A DNA stretch of 64,000 nucleotides, from positions 558,001 to 622,000 of the forward strand of contig CAWIUT010000001.1 of the NCBI GenBank assembly GCA_963839365.1. Direction: 5' to 3'. The position numbers and the translations under genes were made by a program. Below are positions 32,612-40,938 of this stretch, piece by piece. Origin of the DNA: DASSKA01 sp963839365 (lineage in GTDB: Bacteria > Actinomycetota > Actinomycetes > Propionibacteriales > Nocardioidaceae). Within the stretch, counting starts at the first letter, position 1, and every line of letters starts with the position of its first letter. The notes beneath the pieces were generated by a model. That model did no database searches and was not told the DNA's origin. It was given only the letters and a program-made list of their open reading frames with translations.

Positions 32612-35148
32612 CCCCCCGGTCGCGTCCGCTGCGCGGCTTCCAGCCGCTGCGCGACCTGCCCACCGTGCTCTGGCTGATGCTGCTGGTGCCGGTCGCACTG
32701 GCCAACGAGGTGATCCCCGCGCCGCGCTGGCTGATGATCCACCTGTTGCTGCTCGGTGCGGTCACCCACTCGATCCTGGTGTGGAGCGAGCACTTCGCCG
32801 ACACGCTGCTGCACGCCGCGCCGCGAGACAGCGACGAGCGACACCAGACGGTCCGGCTCGGGCTGCTGAACGTCGGCGTGCTGCTCGTGGTGGTCGGGGT
32901 GCCCTCGGAGGTCTGGCCGCTCACCGTCGCCGGCGCGACCGGGGTGACCGCCGCGGTGGTCTGGCACGGGGCCGCGCTGGTGGGCAGGATCCGCCGCTCG
33001 CTGCCCTCCCGGTTCGGCTGCACCGTGCGGTACTACGTGGCGGCGGCCGGGCTGCTGCCCGTCGGGGCCGGACTGGGCACCGCGATGGCCAAGGGCGTCC
33101 CCGGCGACTGGCACCCGCGGCTGATGCTCGCGCACGTCGCGGTCAACGTGCTCGGCTGGATGGGGCTGACCGTGGTGGGCACGCTGGTCACGCTGTGGCC
33201 GACGATGTTGCGCACCCGGCTGGTCGAGGGCACCGAGCGCGCGGCCAGGCAGGCGCTGCCCGTGCTGCTGGGCGCGGTGCTGGTCACCGCCACCGCCGCG
33301 CTCCTCGGTCTGCTGCCGCTGGTCGCGCTCGGGCTGGCCGGCTACCTCGCCGGGCTGGGTCTGATGGGGCGGTCGCTGCTCCTCGCGGCCCGCGCCAAGC
33401 CACCGACGGCGTTCCCCACCTGGTCGGTGCTGGCGGGCCTGGTCTGGCTGGTCGGCTCGGTCGCAGCGCTGGCCGTCGCAGTCGGCACCGCCGGATCGAT
33501 CGACACCGCGCACGAGCGGCTGGAGTGGTTCACGCCCGCGCTGGCCGCCGGGTTCGGGGCGCAGGTGCTGCTCGGCGCGCTGTCCTACCTGGTGCCGGTG
33601 GCGCTGGGGGGCGGGCCGTCCGCGGTGCGGGCGGCCAACACTGCCTTGGACCGCGGCGCCCCGCTGCGGCTGGTGATGGTCAACGCCGGCCTGCTGGTCT
33701 GCGTGCTGCCCGCGCCGGACCTGGTCCGGCGGCTGTGCTGGGCGCTGGTGATCGCCGGCCTGGCCACGTTCATCCCGCTGCTGTTCGCGGGGATGAAAGC
33801 CAGCCGGCAGGCCAAGCAGGCCCCGCCGGAGCCGGTGCCCGCGGAGCGGCGGGGTCCGGCCTCCCCCACCGCCCCCCGGCCCCGGGGGCAGGGCGCGGGC
33901 CTGGCGGCGGTCGGCCTCGCCGCTGTGCTGCTCGCCGTGGTGGCGGGGGTGTCGGTCAACTCGTCCGCGCTCGCCGGGGCGACCGGGCACGTCACTCCCA
34001 CCGGTCGGACCACCACGGTCCACGTCCGGGCCGCGGGCATGCACTTCACCCCGTCCAGGGTGCAGGTCCCGCTCGGCAACCGGCTGGTCATCGACGTCCG
34101 CAACACAGACCGAGGCAACGTGCACGACCTGGTGCTGGACAACGGCGCGGACAGCGGCCTGCTCACCCCCGGCCAGTCCGCCAGGCTCGACGTAGGGGTG
34201 GTCGACCACGACCTGGCCGGCTGGTGCTCGGTCAGCGACCACCGGGCGATGGGCATGGTCTTCCACGTCGACGTGAAGGGCGCAGCCACCAGCTCGGGGC
34301 CGGGCCCCGGGTTCGTCCCCCACGACGCCACGCTGCCGCCGGTCGGACCGGGCCGGGTGCACCGTCGTACCTTCACGGTCCGGGAGGTGGAACGCTCGGT
34401 GGCGCCCGGCGTCACGCAGCGGCTGTGGACCTACGACGGGACTGCCCCCGGCCCCACCCTGCACGGACGGATCGGGGACACCTTCGTCATCAAGCTGGTC
34501 AACGACGGCTCGATGGGCCACTCGGTGGACTTCCACGCCGGCTCGCTGGCGCCCGACGGGCCGATGCGCGACATCGCACCGGGGCAGTCGCTGACCTACC
34601 GGTTCACCGCCGGCAAGGCGGGCGTCTGGCTCTACCACTGCGCCACGAGGCCGATGTCGGCGCACATCGCGAGCGGCATGTTCGGCGCAGTGGTGATCGA
34701 CCCGCCGCACCTGCCGCCCGTCGCGCACAGCTACGTGCTCGTCCAGTCCGAGTACTACCTCGGACCGCAGGGCGGCACCGTGAACATGGCCAAGCTGCGC
34801 GCCGAGCGCCCGGACGAGGTGGTGTTCAACGGGTACGCCGACCAGTACGACCGCGCCCCGCTGACGGCCACGGTGGGCCAGCGGGTGCGCATCTGGGTGC
34901 TCGACGCCGGCCCGGACCGGCCCACCTCGTTCCACGTCGTCGGCGGCCAGTTCGACACGGTGTACGACGAGGGCGCCTACCGGCTGCGCCGCGGTGACCC
35001 GGGCGGGAGCCAGGCCCTGTTCCTCGGCCCGGCCCAGGGCGGCTTCGTCGAGCTGAGCTTCCCGCAGGCGGGCCACTACCCGTTCATCTCGCACGTCATG
35101 ATCGACGCCGAGCGCGGCGCGCACGGGGTGTTCGAGGTGACCCGCTGA
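32608..35148 (+). CDS. nirK: Membrane-anchored copper nitrite reductase with N-terminal polytopic domain and extra cupredoxin
   Basis: 846 aa; reduces nitrite to NO. Order: about ten membrane helices with helix histidines (1-400); another helix (431-450); a type 1 copper cupredoxin (465-556; ligands His506, Cys540, His545, Met548/550); then two NirK cupredoxin domains (585-846). NirK type 1 ligands are His638, Cys678, His686, Met691; type 2 ligands His643, His677, His829; catalytic Asp641 and His776. Every key residue is present, closest to the AniA class. The extra cupredoxin could pass electrons within the chain, and the membrane part may take them from quinol or bind heme; these are inferences. 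ATG 32608 has GGAGG 7 bases upstream. Third gene of the coupled operon. Confidence 0.88.
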   Translation: MTPRSRPLRGFQPLRDLPTVLWLMLLVPVALANEVIPAPRWLMIHLLLLGAVTHSILVWSEHFADTLLHAAPRDSDERHQTVRLGLLNVGVLLVVVGVPSEVWPLTVAGATGVTAAVVWHGAALVGRIRRSLPSRFGCTVRYYVAAAGLLPVGAGLGTAMAKGVPGDWHPRLMLAHVAVNVLGWMGLTVVGTLVTLWPTMLRTRLVEGTERAARQALPVLLGAVLVTATAALLGLLPLVALGLAGYLAGLGLMGRSLLLAARAKPPTAFPTWSVLAGLVWLVGSVAALAVAVGTAGSIDTAHERLEWFTPALAAGFGAQVLLGALSYLVPVALGGGPSAVRAANTALDRGAPLRLVMVNAGLLVCVLPAPDLVRRLCWALVIAGLATFIPLLFAGMKASRQAKQAPPEPVPAERRGPASPTAPRPRGQGAGLAAVGLAAVLLAVVAGVSVNSSALAGATGHVTPTGRTTTVHVRAAGMHFTPSRVQVPLGNRLVIDVRNTDRGNVHDLVLDNGADSGLLTPGQSARLDVGVVDHDLAGWCSVSDHRAMGMVFHVDVKGAATSSGPGPGFVPHDATLPPVGPGRVHRRTFTVREVERSVAPGVTQRLWTYDGTAPGPTLHGRIGDTFVIKLVNDGSMGHSVDFHAGSLAPDGPMRDIAPGQSLTYRFTAGKAGVWLYHCATRPMSAHIASGMFGAVVIDPPHLPPVAHSYVLVQSEYYLGPQGGTVNMAKLRAERPDEVVFNGYADQYDRAPLTATVGQRVRIWVLDAGPDRPTSFHVVGGQFDTVYDEGAYRLRRGDPGGSQALFLGPAQGGFVELSFPQAGHYPFISHVMIDAERGAHGVFEVTR

Positions 35149-35166
35149 CGCCGTAGGGTCTGCGGC

Positions 35167-35784
35167 ATGAGCCCCAGCCCCGAGGCCGTGGTCCTCGACC
35201 TCGGCGACGTCTTGATCCGTTGGGAGCCGCACAAGGCGATCGCCGCCGCGGTCGGCGAGGACGAGGCGCGCCGGTTCCTCTCCGCCGAGGACTTCGACTT
35301 CCGTGCCTGGAACCACCGGCAGGACGCCGGCCGCCCGTGGTCCGAGGCGGAGGAGGACGCCTGCCGGACGCACCCGCACTGGCGGCCGCACGTGCTGGCC
35401 TACCGGCAGCACTTCGGCAAGGCCGTGGCGCACACGATCCCCGGGACGGTGGCGATCGTGGAGCGGCTGCACGAGCGGGGCGTGCCGCTGTTCGGCCTGA
35501 CCAACTGGTCCGCGGAGCTGTTCCCGCTGGCCCGTGAGCGGCACGGTGTCCTGGCGCTGTTCGACGACATCGTGGTGTCAGGCGAGGAGAGGCTCGCCAA
35601 GCCGGACCCGGCCATCTTCGCGGTGCTCGAGCGACGGGTCGGCAGGCCACTGGGACGGTGCGTGTTCGTCGACGACTCCCCCCGCAACGTCGATGCCGCT
35701 GCCCGCGCCGGCATGGACGCCATCGCGTTCACCGACCCGGACCGGCTGCGCGCCGAGCTGCGTGCCCGTGGGCTTCCTGTGTAG
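35167..35784 (+). CDS. HAD-superfamily hydrolase
   Basis: 205 aa. Motif I VVLDLGDVLIRWEP has the nucleophile Asp, with Gly at the second (DxD) position as in the haloacid dehalogenase and YihX-like subfamilies. Motif II is LFGLTNWSAEL, the motif III Lys is in ERLAKPDPAIF, motif IV is CVFVDDSPRNVDAA. An alpha-helical cap lies between motifs I and II. Could be a sugar-phosphate phosphatase or dehalogenase; the substrate is unknown. ATG 35167 follows the nitrite reductase by 18 bases and may read through from it, but nothing ties it to nitrite metabolism. Confidence 0.85.
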   Translation: MSPSPEAVVLDLGDVLIRWEPHKAIAAAVGEDEARRFLSAEDFDFRAWNHRQDAGRPWSEAEEDACRTHPHWRPHVLAYRQHFGKAVAHTIPGTVAIVERLHERGVPLFGLTNWSAELFPLARERHGVLALFDDIVVSGEERLAKPDPAIFAVLERRVGRPLGRCVFVDDSPRNVDAAARAGMDAIAFTDPDRLRAELRARGLPV

Positions 35785-35801
35785 CCGCACGGCCGGACCC
35801 T

Positions 35802-37487
35802 CTAGCGGGTCCGCTGCACCCGGCCCTCGTCCCAGACCGGCTCGGCGGACTCGTAGACCGAGCCGTCCTCGCCGAAGACCAGGAACCTGTCGAACCGGCG
35901 CGCGAACCACCGGTCGTGGGTGACGGCGAGCACCGTGCCCTCGAAGGCCTCCAGGCCCTCCTCGAGCGCCTCGGCCGACTCGACGTCGAGGTTGTCGGTG
36001 GGCTCGTCGAGCAGCAGGAGCGTGGCGCCGGACAGCTCCAGCAGCAGGATCTGGAACCGTGCCTGCTGCCCGCCGGACAGCGACCCGAAGCGCTGTTCGG
36101 CGGCCTGGGCGAGCTCGTAGCGGTCCAGCGCACGGGACGCCGGCTCCCGCGGCAGCCCGTCGCGGTGCTCGTCACCGCGGTGCAGGATCTCCAGCAGGGT
36201 GCGGCCGACCAGCTCGGGGTGCGCGTGGGTCTGCACGAACCAGCCGGGTCGCACCCGGGCGCCCAACCGGGCCCGGCCGGTGTGCGTCACCGGCCCGACC
36301 GGCACGTCCCCGACCGGCCGGTGCGCCACCTCGGGATCGGTGCCGCCGGCGGCCAGGAGACGCAGGAAGTGCGACTTGCCCGAGCCGTTGGAGCCCAGCA
36401 CGGCCAGCCGCTCGCCGTACCAGATCTCCAGGTCGAACGGCCGCATCAACCCGGTCAGCCCCAGGGACTCGCAGGCCACCGCGCGCTTGCCGGTCCGGCC
36501 TCCTCGCAGCCGCATCGTCACCTGCTGCTCGCGGGGGATCGCCTGCGGTGGGCCGGCCTCCTCGAACTTGCGCAGCCGGGTCTGTGCCGCCTGGTAGCGC
36601 GAGGCCATGTCGGCGTTGTAGGCCGCCTTCTGCTTGTACATCAGCATCTGTGCGCGCAGCTTGGCATGCTCCTCGTCCCAGCGGCGCCGCAGCTCCTCGA
36701 ACCGCTCGAACCGGGCCCGTCGGGCCTCGTGGTACGACGCGAAGCCACCGGGATGGGTCCACACCGTGTTCCCGGCGGCCCCCAGCTCCACGGTGACCAC
36801 CCGTGTCGCGGTGTTGTTCAACAGCTCCCGGTCGTGGCTGATGAACAGGATCGTCTTCGGTGACTCGGTGATCCGCCGCTCCAGCCACTGCTTGCCGGGC
36901 ACGTCGAGGAAGTTGTCCGGCTCGTCGAGCAGCAGCACCTCGTCGGGCCCGTCGAGGAGGAACTCCAGCACCAGCCGCTTCTGCTCGCCACCGGACAGGC
37001 TCGCCAGGTCGCGGTACTTCGCCCGGCCGTAGGGCACGCCGAGCGCGGTGGTGCAGCAGACGTCCCAGGTCACCTCGAGCTCGTAGCCGCCCGCGTCGGC
37101 CCACTCGGCCAACGCCCCGGCGTAGGCCATCTGGGTCTTCTCGTCGTCGGTGTCCATCAGCCGAAGCTCGCAGAGCTCCACCCGGTGTGCGGCGTTCCGC
37201 AGCCGCGGCGGGGACACCGACAGCAGCAGCTCGTGCACGGTCGTGGCGCCCTGGCCCACCATCTGGCGCATCACGCCGAGCCCGCCGGAGCGGGTGACCG
37301 CGCCCGCGTGCGACGCCAGCTCGCCGGTGATGACCCGCAGCAGCGTCGTCTTGCCGGCCCCGTTGGCGCCGACGAGCGCGACCTTCGCGCCGTCTCCGAC
37401 CCGGAACGACACCTCGTCGAGCAGGACGCGGCCGTCCGGCAGCTCGTACCGGACTCCTGAGACGTCGACGTGACCCACGCCGGTCAT
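35802..37487 (-). CDS. ABC-F family ATPase (translation factor type)
   Basis: About 561 aa with two nucleotide-binding domains and no membrane segment. First domain: Walker A ALVGANGAGKTTLLRV, signature LSGGEQKRLVLEF, Walker B VLLLDEPDNFLD. Second: VLGSNGSGKSHFLRLL, LSGGQQARFQILL, LLLLDEPTDNLD. The Arg/Glu-rich linker between them (EARRARFERFEELRRRWDEE onward) is the P-site tRNA-interaction motif of the family. Such proteins act on the ribosome; resistance and housekeeping members cannot be separated here. The ATG at 37487 (MTGVGHVDVSGVRYELPDG) places the start right at the first domain, though the frame is open to 37652. Confidence 0.88.
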   Translation of the reverse strand: MTGVGHVDVSGVRYELPDGRVLLDEVSFRVGDGAKVALVGANGAGKTTLLRVITGELASHAGAVTRSGGLGVMRQMVGQGATTVHELLLSVSPPRLRNAAHRVELCELRLMDTDDEKTQMAYAGALAEWADAGGYELEVTWDVCCTTALGVPYGRAKYRDLASLSGGEQKRLVLEFLLDGPDEVLLLDEPDNFLDVPGKQWLERRITESPKTILFISHDRELLNNTATRVVTVELGAAGNTVWTHPGGFASYHEARRARFERFEELRRRWDEEHAKLRAQMLMYKQKAAYNADMASRYQAAQTRLRKFEEAGPPQAIPREQQVTMRLRGGRTGKRAVACESLGLTGLMRPFDLEIWYGERLAVLGSNGSGKSHFLRLLAAGGTDPEVAHRPVGDVPVGPVTHTGRARLGARVRPGWFVQTHAHPELVGRTLLEILHRGDEHRDGLPREPASRALDRYELAQAAEQRFGSLSGGQQARFQILLLELSGATLLLLDEPTDNLDVESAEALEEGLEAFEGTVLAVTHDRWFARRFDRFLVFGEDGSVYESAEPVWDEGRVQRTR

Positions 37488-37596
37488 GGTCCCGCATCCC
37501 GCAGGGTCCGTGCACCCCGGTTTCTGCCGGTGCCCGGGCTCGCCCCGGGACCAACGCCTCTGGTCCGGGACGCGCCGGCCGGCGAGGTTGTGAGGC

Positions 37597-38256
37597 GTGG
37601 TCTCGAGGATGGTCGCGACCCTGGTGCGGTGGTCCGCCTTCGGGCTGGTCATCGTCTACACGATGGTGGGCGCGGTCTACCTGGCCGGGAGGATGCTCAC
37701 GTCGTCCACCGGCTGGCAGACGGCACTCTTCGTCGCCGTCTGGACGCTCCCCCTGGCCGGGCTCGCCGCGCTCGGGCTGCTGCGGCCCCGCGCGGGCACT
37801 CCCACGCTCGGATGGGTCACCGGGGCCGTCGTCGAGCTGCTGCTGCTGGTCGCCTCGGTCGGGATGGTCCCCCACGACCTGGCCACCGAGGTGTCGGCGG
37901 TGACGGTCTTCGTGGTCGCCGTCTCCCTGGGTTTCCTCGGCGTGCACCGGCCGCGGTTCGCCGCGCTGATGATGCTGGCCCTCGCCGTGACCCTGTGGGT
38001 GTCCTTGCTCGTCGGCGGGCTGATCGGCGGGGTCAAGCCCGGACACCTGCACCACCTGCTGGTCTACGGGCCGTCGCGGACGGTCGCCCTTCCGGTCGCG
38101 GTGCTCGGGCTCCTGTTCCTGCTCGCCGGCGCGCTGCGGCGGCGGCACGAGTGGTGGCCGGAGGCGGCTCAGGCGCTGTCGGAGATGTCCTCCGCGGCCG
38201 AACGGCCCGCCTCCAGGCGGGCGACCGGCACCCGGAACGGCGAGCAGGACACGTAG
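37597..38256 (+). CDS. Integral membrane protein of unknown function
   Basis: 219 aa with about six membrane helices (the first WSAFGLVIVYTMVGAVYLAG) and a hydrophilic C-terminus. I do not recognise a family. GTG 37597 is preceded by GAGG at 9 bases; an ATG at 37609 is an alternative. Its last 88 bases overlap the 3' end of ppdK on the other strand; the overlapped part encodes only the polar tail after RRRHEWWPEAAQ, so the last helix is free of the overlap. Its composition is like its neighbours and it is probably a real lineage-specific gene. Confidence 0.6.
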   Translation: MVSRMVATLVRWSAFGLVIVYTMVGAVYLAGRMLTSSTGWQTALFVAVWTLPLAGLAALGLLRPRAGTPTLGWVTGAVVELLLLVASVGMVPHDLATEVSAVTVFVVAVSLGFLGVHRPRFAALMMLALAVTLWVSLLVGGLIGGVKPGHLHHLLVYGPSRTVALPVAVLGLLFLLAGALRRRHEWWPEAAQALSEMSSAAERPASRRATGTRNGEQDT

Positions 38257-40871
38257 TCCACCCCCACCTCGTCGAAGAAGTGGATCGAGTCCGGGTCCCC
38301 GCCGTGCTCGCCGCACACGCCCATGTGCAGCTCCGGGTGCGCGGAGCGCCCCCGCTCCACGGCGAGCCGGACCAGCTGGCCGACCCCGGCGACGTCGATG
38401 GACTCGAACGGGGAGACCCCGAACACGCCCTTCTCCAGGTAGTTGCTGAAGAACGACGCCTCCACGTCGTCGCGGGAGAAGCCCCAGGTCATCTGGGTGA
38501 GGTCGTTGGTCCCGAAGGAGAAGAAGTCCGCAGCGGTGGCGATCTCGTCGGCGGCCACCGCGGCGCGAGGCAGCTCGATCATCGTGCCGACCTTGAAGTT
38601 CAGGTCGACGCCCGCCTCCTGCTGCACCTCGGCGGCCACCCGCTCGATGTCGGCGCGCACCAGCTCCAGCTCCTGGACGGTGGCGACCAGCGGGATCATG
38701 ATCTCCGGGCGCGGGTCGCCGCCCGCCTTCACGCGCTCCGCCGACGCCTCGAGAATCGCTCGGGCCTGCATGGTGAACAGCCCCGGGATGACGATGCCGA
38801 GCCGCACGCCCCGCAGGCCCAGCATCGGGTTCTGCTCGTGCAACCGCCGCACCGCGGCGAGCAGCTTGTGGTGCAAGGTGTCGTGGTTGCCCTTCTCGTC
38901 CTCCAGCGCCACCGCCACCGAGAGATCGGTGTAGTCGGGCAGGAACTCGTGGAGCGGCGGGTCGATCAGCCGGATCGTGACCGGGAGCCCGTCCATCGCC
39001 TCCAGGATCTCCACGAAGTCCGCGCGCTGCATGGGCAGCAGCGCCGACAGCGCCTCGCGGCGGCCCTTGAGGTCCTCGGCGACGATGAGGTTCTCGATCA
39101 GCTCCCTGCGTTCGCCGAGGAACATGTGCTCGGTGCGGCACAGGCCGATCCCCTCGGCGCCGAACCGTCGCGCCCGAGCGGCGTCCTCGGCGTTGTCGGC
39201 GTTGGCGCGTACGACGAGCCGGCGGGTGCTGTCCGCGTGCTCCATGATCCGCGCGACCGCGCCGACCAGCTCGTCGGACGCCGCGGGCTCGTCGCCCTCG
39301 AAGTAGCGGACCACCAGCGAGTCGACCACCGGAACCTCGCCGGCGAAGACCTCCCCGGTGGTGCCGTCGATGGAGATGACGTCACCCTCCTCGACCACGG
39401 TCCCGTGGGGGGCGGTGAACTTCTTGGACTTCACCTCCACATCCAGCGCGTCGGCACCGCAGACGCAGGTGCGGCCCATGCCGCGCGCCACCACGGCGGC
39501 GTGCGAGGTCTTCCCACCGCGGGAGGTGAGGATTCCCTTGGCGGCGACCATCCCCTTCAGGTCCTCGGGGTTGGTCTCGCGGCGCACCAGGATGACGTCC
39601 TCCCCGCGCGCTGCCCACTCCACGGCCGTGACCGAGTCGAACACCGCCTTGCCGACGGCGGCCCCCGGTGAGGCGTTCATGCCGTGCGTGATCGGCTTGC
39701 GGTCGGAGTCGGTGTCGAAGCGCGGGAACATCAGCTGCGCGAGCTGGTTGCCGTTGACCCGGCGTACCGCCTCGTCCATGTCGATCAAGCCCTGGTCGAC
39801 CAGCTGGCAGGCGATCCGGAAGGCGGCCTCCGCGGTCCGCTTCCCGACCCGGGTCTGCAGCATCCAGAGCTTGCCGCGCTCGATGGTGAACTCGATGTCG
39901 CACAGGTCCCGGTAGTGCTCCTCCAGGGTCTGCATGATGCCCAGCAGCTCGTCGTAGGACTGCTTGTCGATCTTCTCCAGGTCCGCGAGCGGCACGGTGT
40001 TGCGGATGCCGGCAACCACGTCCTCGCCCTGCGCGTTCTGCAGGTAGTCGCCGTAGATCCCCTGCGCCCCCGATGCTGGATCGCGTGTGAACGCGACACC
40101 GGTGCCCGAGTCCGAACCGCAGTTGCCGAACACCATGCTGACGATGTTCACCGCGGTGCCCAGCTCCCCGGGGATCCGCTCCTGCCGCCGGTAGAGCACC
40201 GCCCGCTCGGTGTTCCAGGAGTCGAAGACCGCCTGGATCGCCATGTCCATCTGCTCCCGCGGGTCCTGCGGGAACTCCCGGCCGGCGCGCACCGTGATCA
40301 GCTCCTTGTACGTCCCGACCAGCTCACGGAAGTCGTCCACGCCGAGGTCCACGTCGTTCGCGGCGCCCCTGCGGTCCTTCAGGTCGTCGAGCACCTCGTG
40401 GAACGACGAGGCCTCGATGCCGAGCACCGTGGTGCCGAACATCTGCAGCAGCCGCCGGTAGGAGTCGTAGGCGAAGCGCTCGTCGCCGTCGGCCTTGGCC
40501 GCCAGGCCGTCCACCGACTCGTCGTTGAGCCCGACGTTGAGCACCGTCTCCATCATCCCGGGCATGGAGAACTTCGCTCCGGAGCGCACCGAGACCAGCA
40601 GCGGGTCGGCCGGGTCGCCGAGCCGCTTGCCCATCGCCTTCTCCAGGGCACGCAGGTGCTCGGTCACCTCGTCGTCGAGGCCCTCGGGCATCCTTCCCGC
40701 CGCGGAGCCGTCCACGCCCAGGTAGGCACGGCAAGCGTCGGTGCTGATCGTGAAGCCAGGCGGCACCGGCAGCCCGAGGTTGGACATCTCGGCCAGGTTC
40801 GCGCCCTTGCCGCCGAGCAGGTCCTTCTGGTCCTTGCTGCCCTCGGAGAAGTCGTAGACGTACTTGGTCAT
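38169..40871 (-). CDS. ppdK: Pyruvate, phosphate dikinase
   Basis: Reversibly interconverts pyruvate, ATP and phosphate with PEP, AMP and diphosphate; 900 aa, full length. N-terminal ATP-grasp domain (SEGSKDQKDLLGGKGANLAE, RSGAKFSMPGMMETVLNVGL), central phosphohistidine domain with catalytic His in SRGGKTSHAAVVARGMG, and C-terminal PEP barrel with FFSFGTNDLTQMTWGFSRDD and the catalytic-Cys region MGVCGEHGGDPDS. ATG 40871. No PPDK regulatory protein gene is adjacent. It converges on the membrane-protein gene with an 88-base 3' overlap. Confidence 0.97.
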   Translation of the reverse strand: MTKYVYDFSEGSKDQKDLLGGKGANLAEMSNLGLPVPPGFTISTDACRAYLGVDGSAAGRMPEGLDDEVTEHLRALEKAMGKRLGDPADPLLVSVRSGAKFSMPGMMETVLNVGLNDESVDGLAAKADGDERFAYDSYRRLLQMFGTTVLGIEASSFHEVLDDLKDRRGAANDVDLGVDDFRELVGTYKELITVRAGREFPQDPREQMDMAIQAVFDSWNTERAVLYRRQERIPGELGTAVNIVSMVFGNCGSDSGTGVAFTRDPASGAQGIYGDYLQNAQGEDVVAGIRNTVPLADLEKIDKQSYDELLGIMQTLEEHYRDLCDIEFTIERGKLWMLQTRVGKRTAEAAFRIACQLVDQGLIDMDEAVRRVNGNQLAQLMFPRFDTDSDRKPITHGMNASPGAAVGKAVFDSVTAVEWAARGEDVILVRRETNPEDLKGMVAAKGILTSRGGKTSHAAVVARGMGRTCVCGADALDVEVKSKKFTAPHGTVVEEGDVISIDGTTGEVFAGEVPVVDSLVVRYFEGDEPAASDELVGAVARIMEHADSTRRLVVRANADNAEDAARARRFGAEGIGLCRTEHMFLGERRELIENLIVAEDLKGRREALSALLPMQRADFVEILEAMDGLPVTIRLIDPPLHEFLPDYTDLSVAVALEDEKGNHDTLHHKLLAAVRRLHEQNPMLGLRGVRLGIVIPGLFTMQARAILEASAERVKAGGDPRPEIMIPLVATVQELELVRADIERVAAEVQQEAGVDLNFKVGTMIELPRAAVAADEIATAADFFSFGTNDLTQMTWGFSRDDVEASFFSNYLEKGVFGVSPFESIDVAGVGQLVRLAVERGRSAHPELHMGVCGEHGGDPDSIHFFDEVGVDYVSCSPFRVPVARLEAGRSAAEDISDSA

Positions 40872-40938
40872 GACCGGATCATGCCCTAACCGGTGGAAGG
40901 TGTCCTCCCCCCGACGTACCCCAAATTCGTGAGGCCGG

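Noticed and set aside
32398..35544. Long minus-strand open frame opposite nirK
   Set aside because: Antisense to a gene with all copper ligands in place; the frame is rich in Arg, Gln and His without a fold signature.
36172..39141. Minus-strand open frame of about 989 codons across the ABC-F gene, the gap and ppdK
   Set aside because: Out of frame with both real proteins and also crosses the intergenic gap; a GC-rich shadow.
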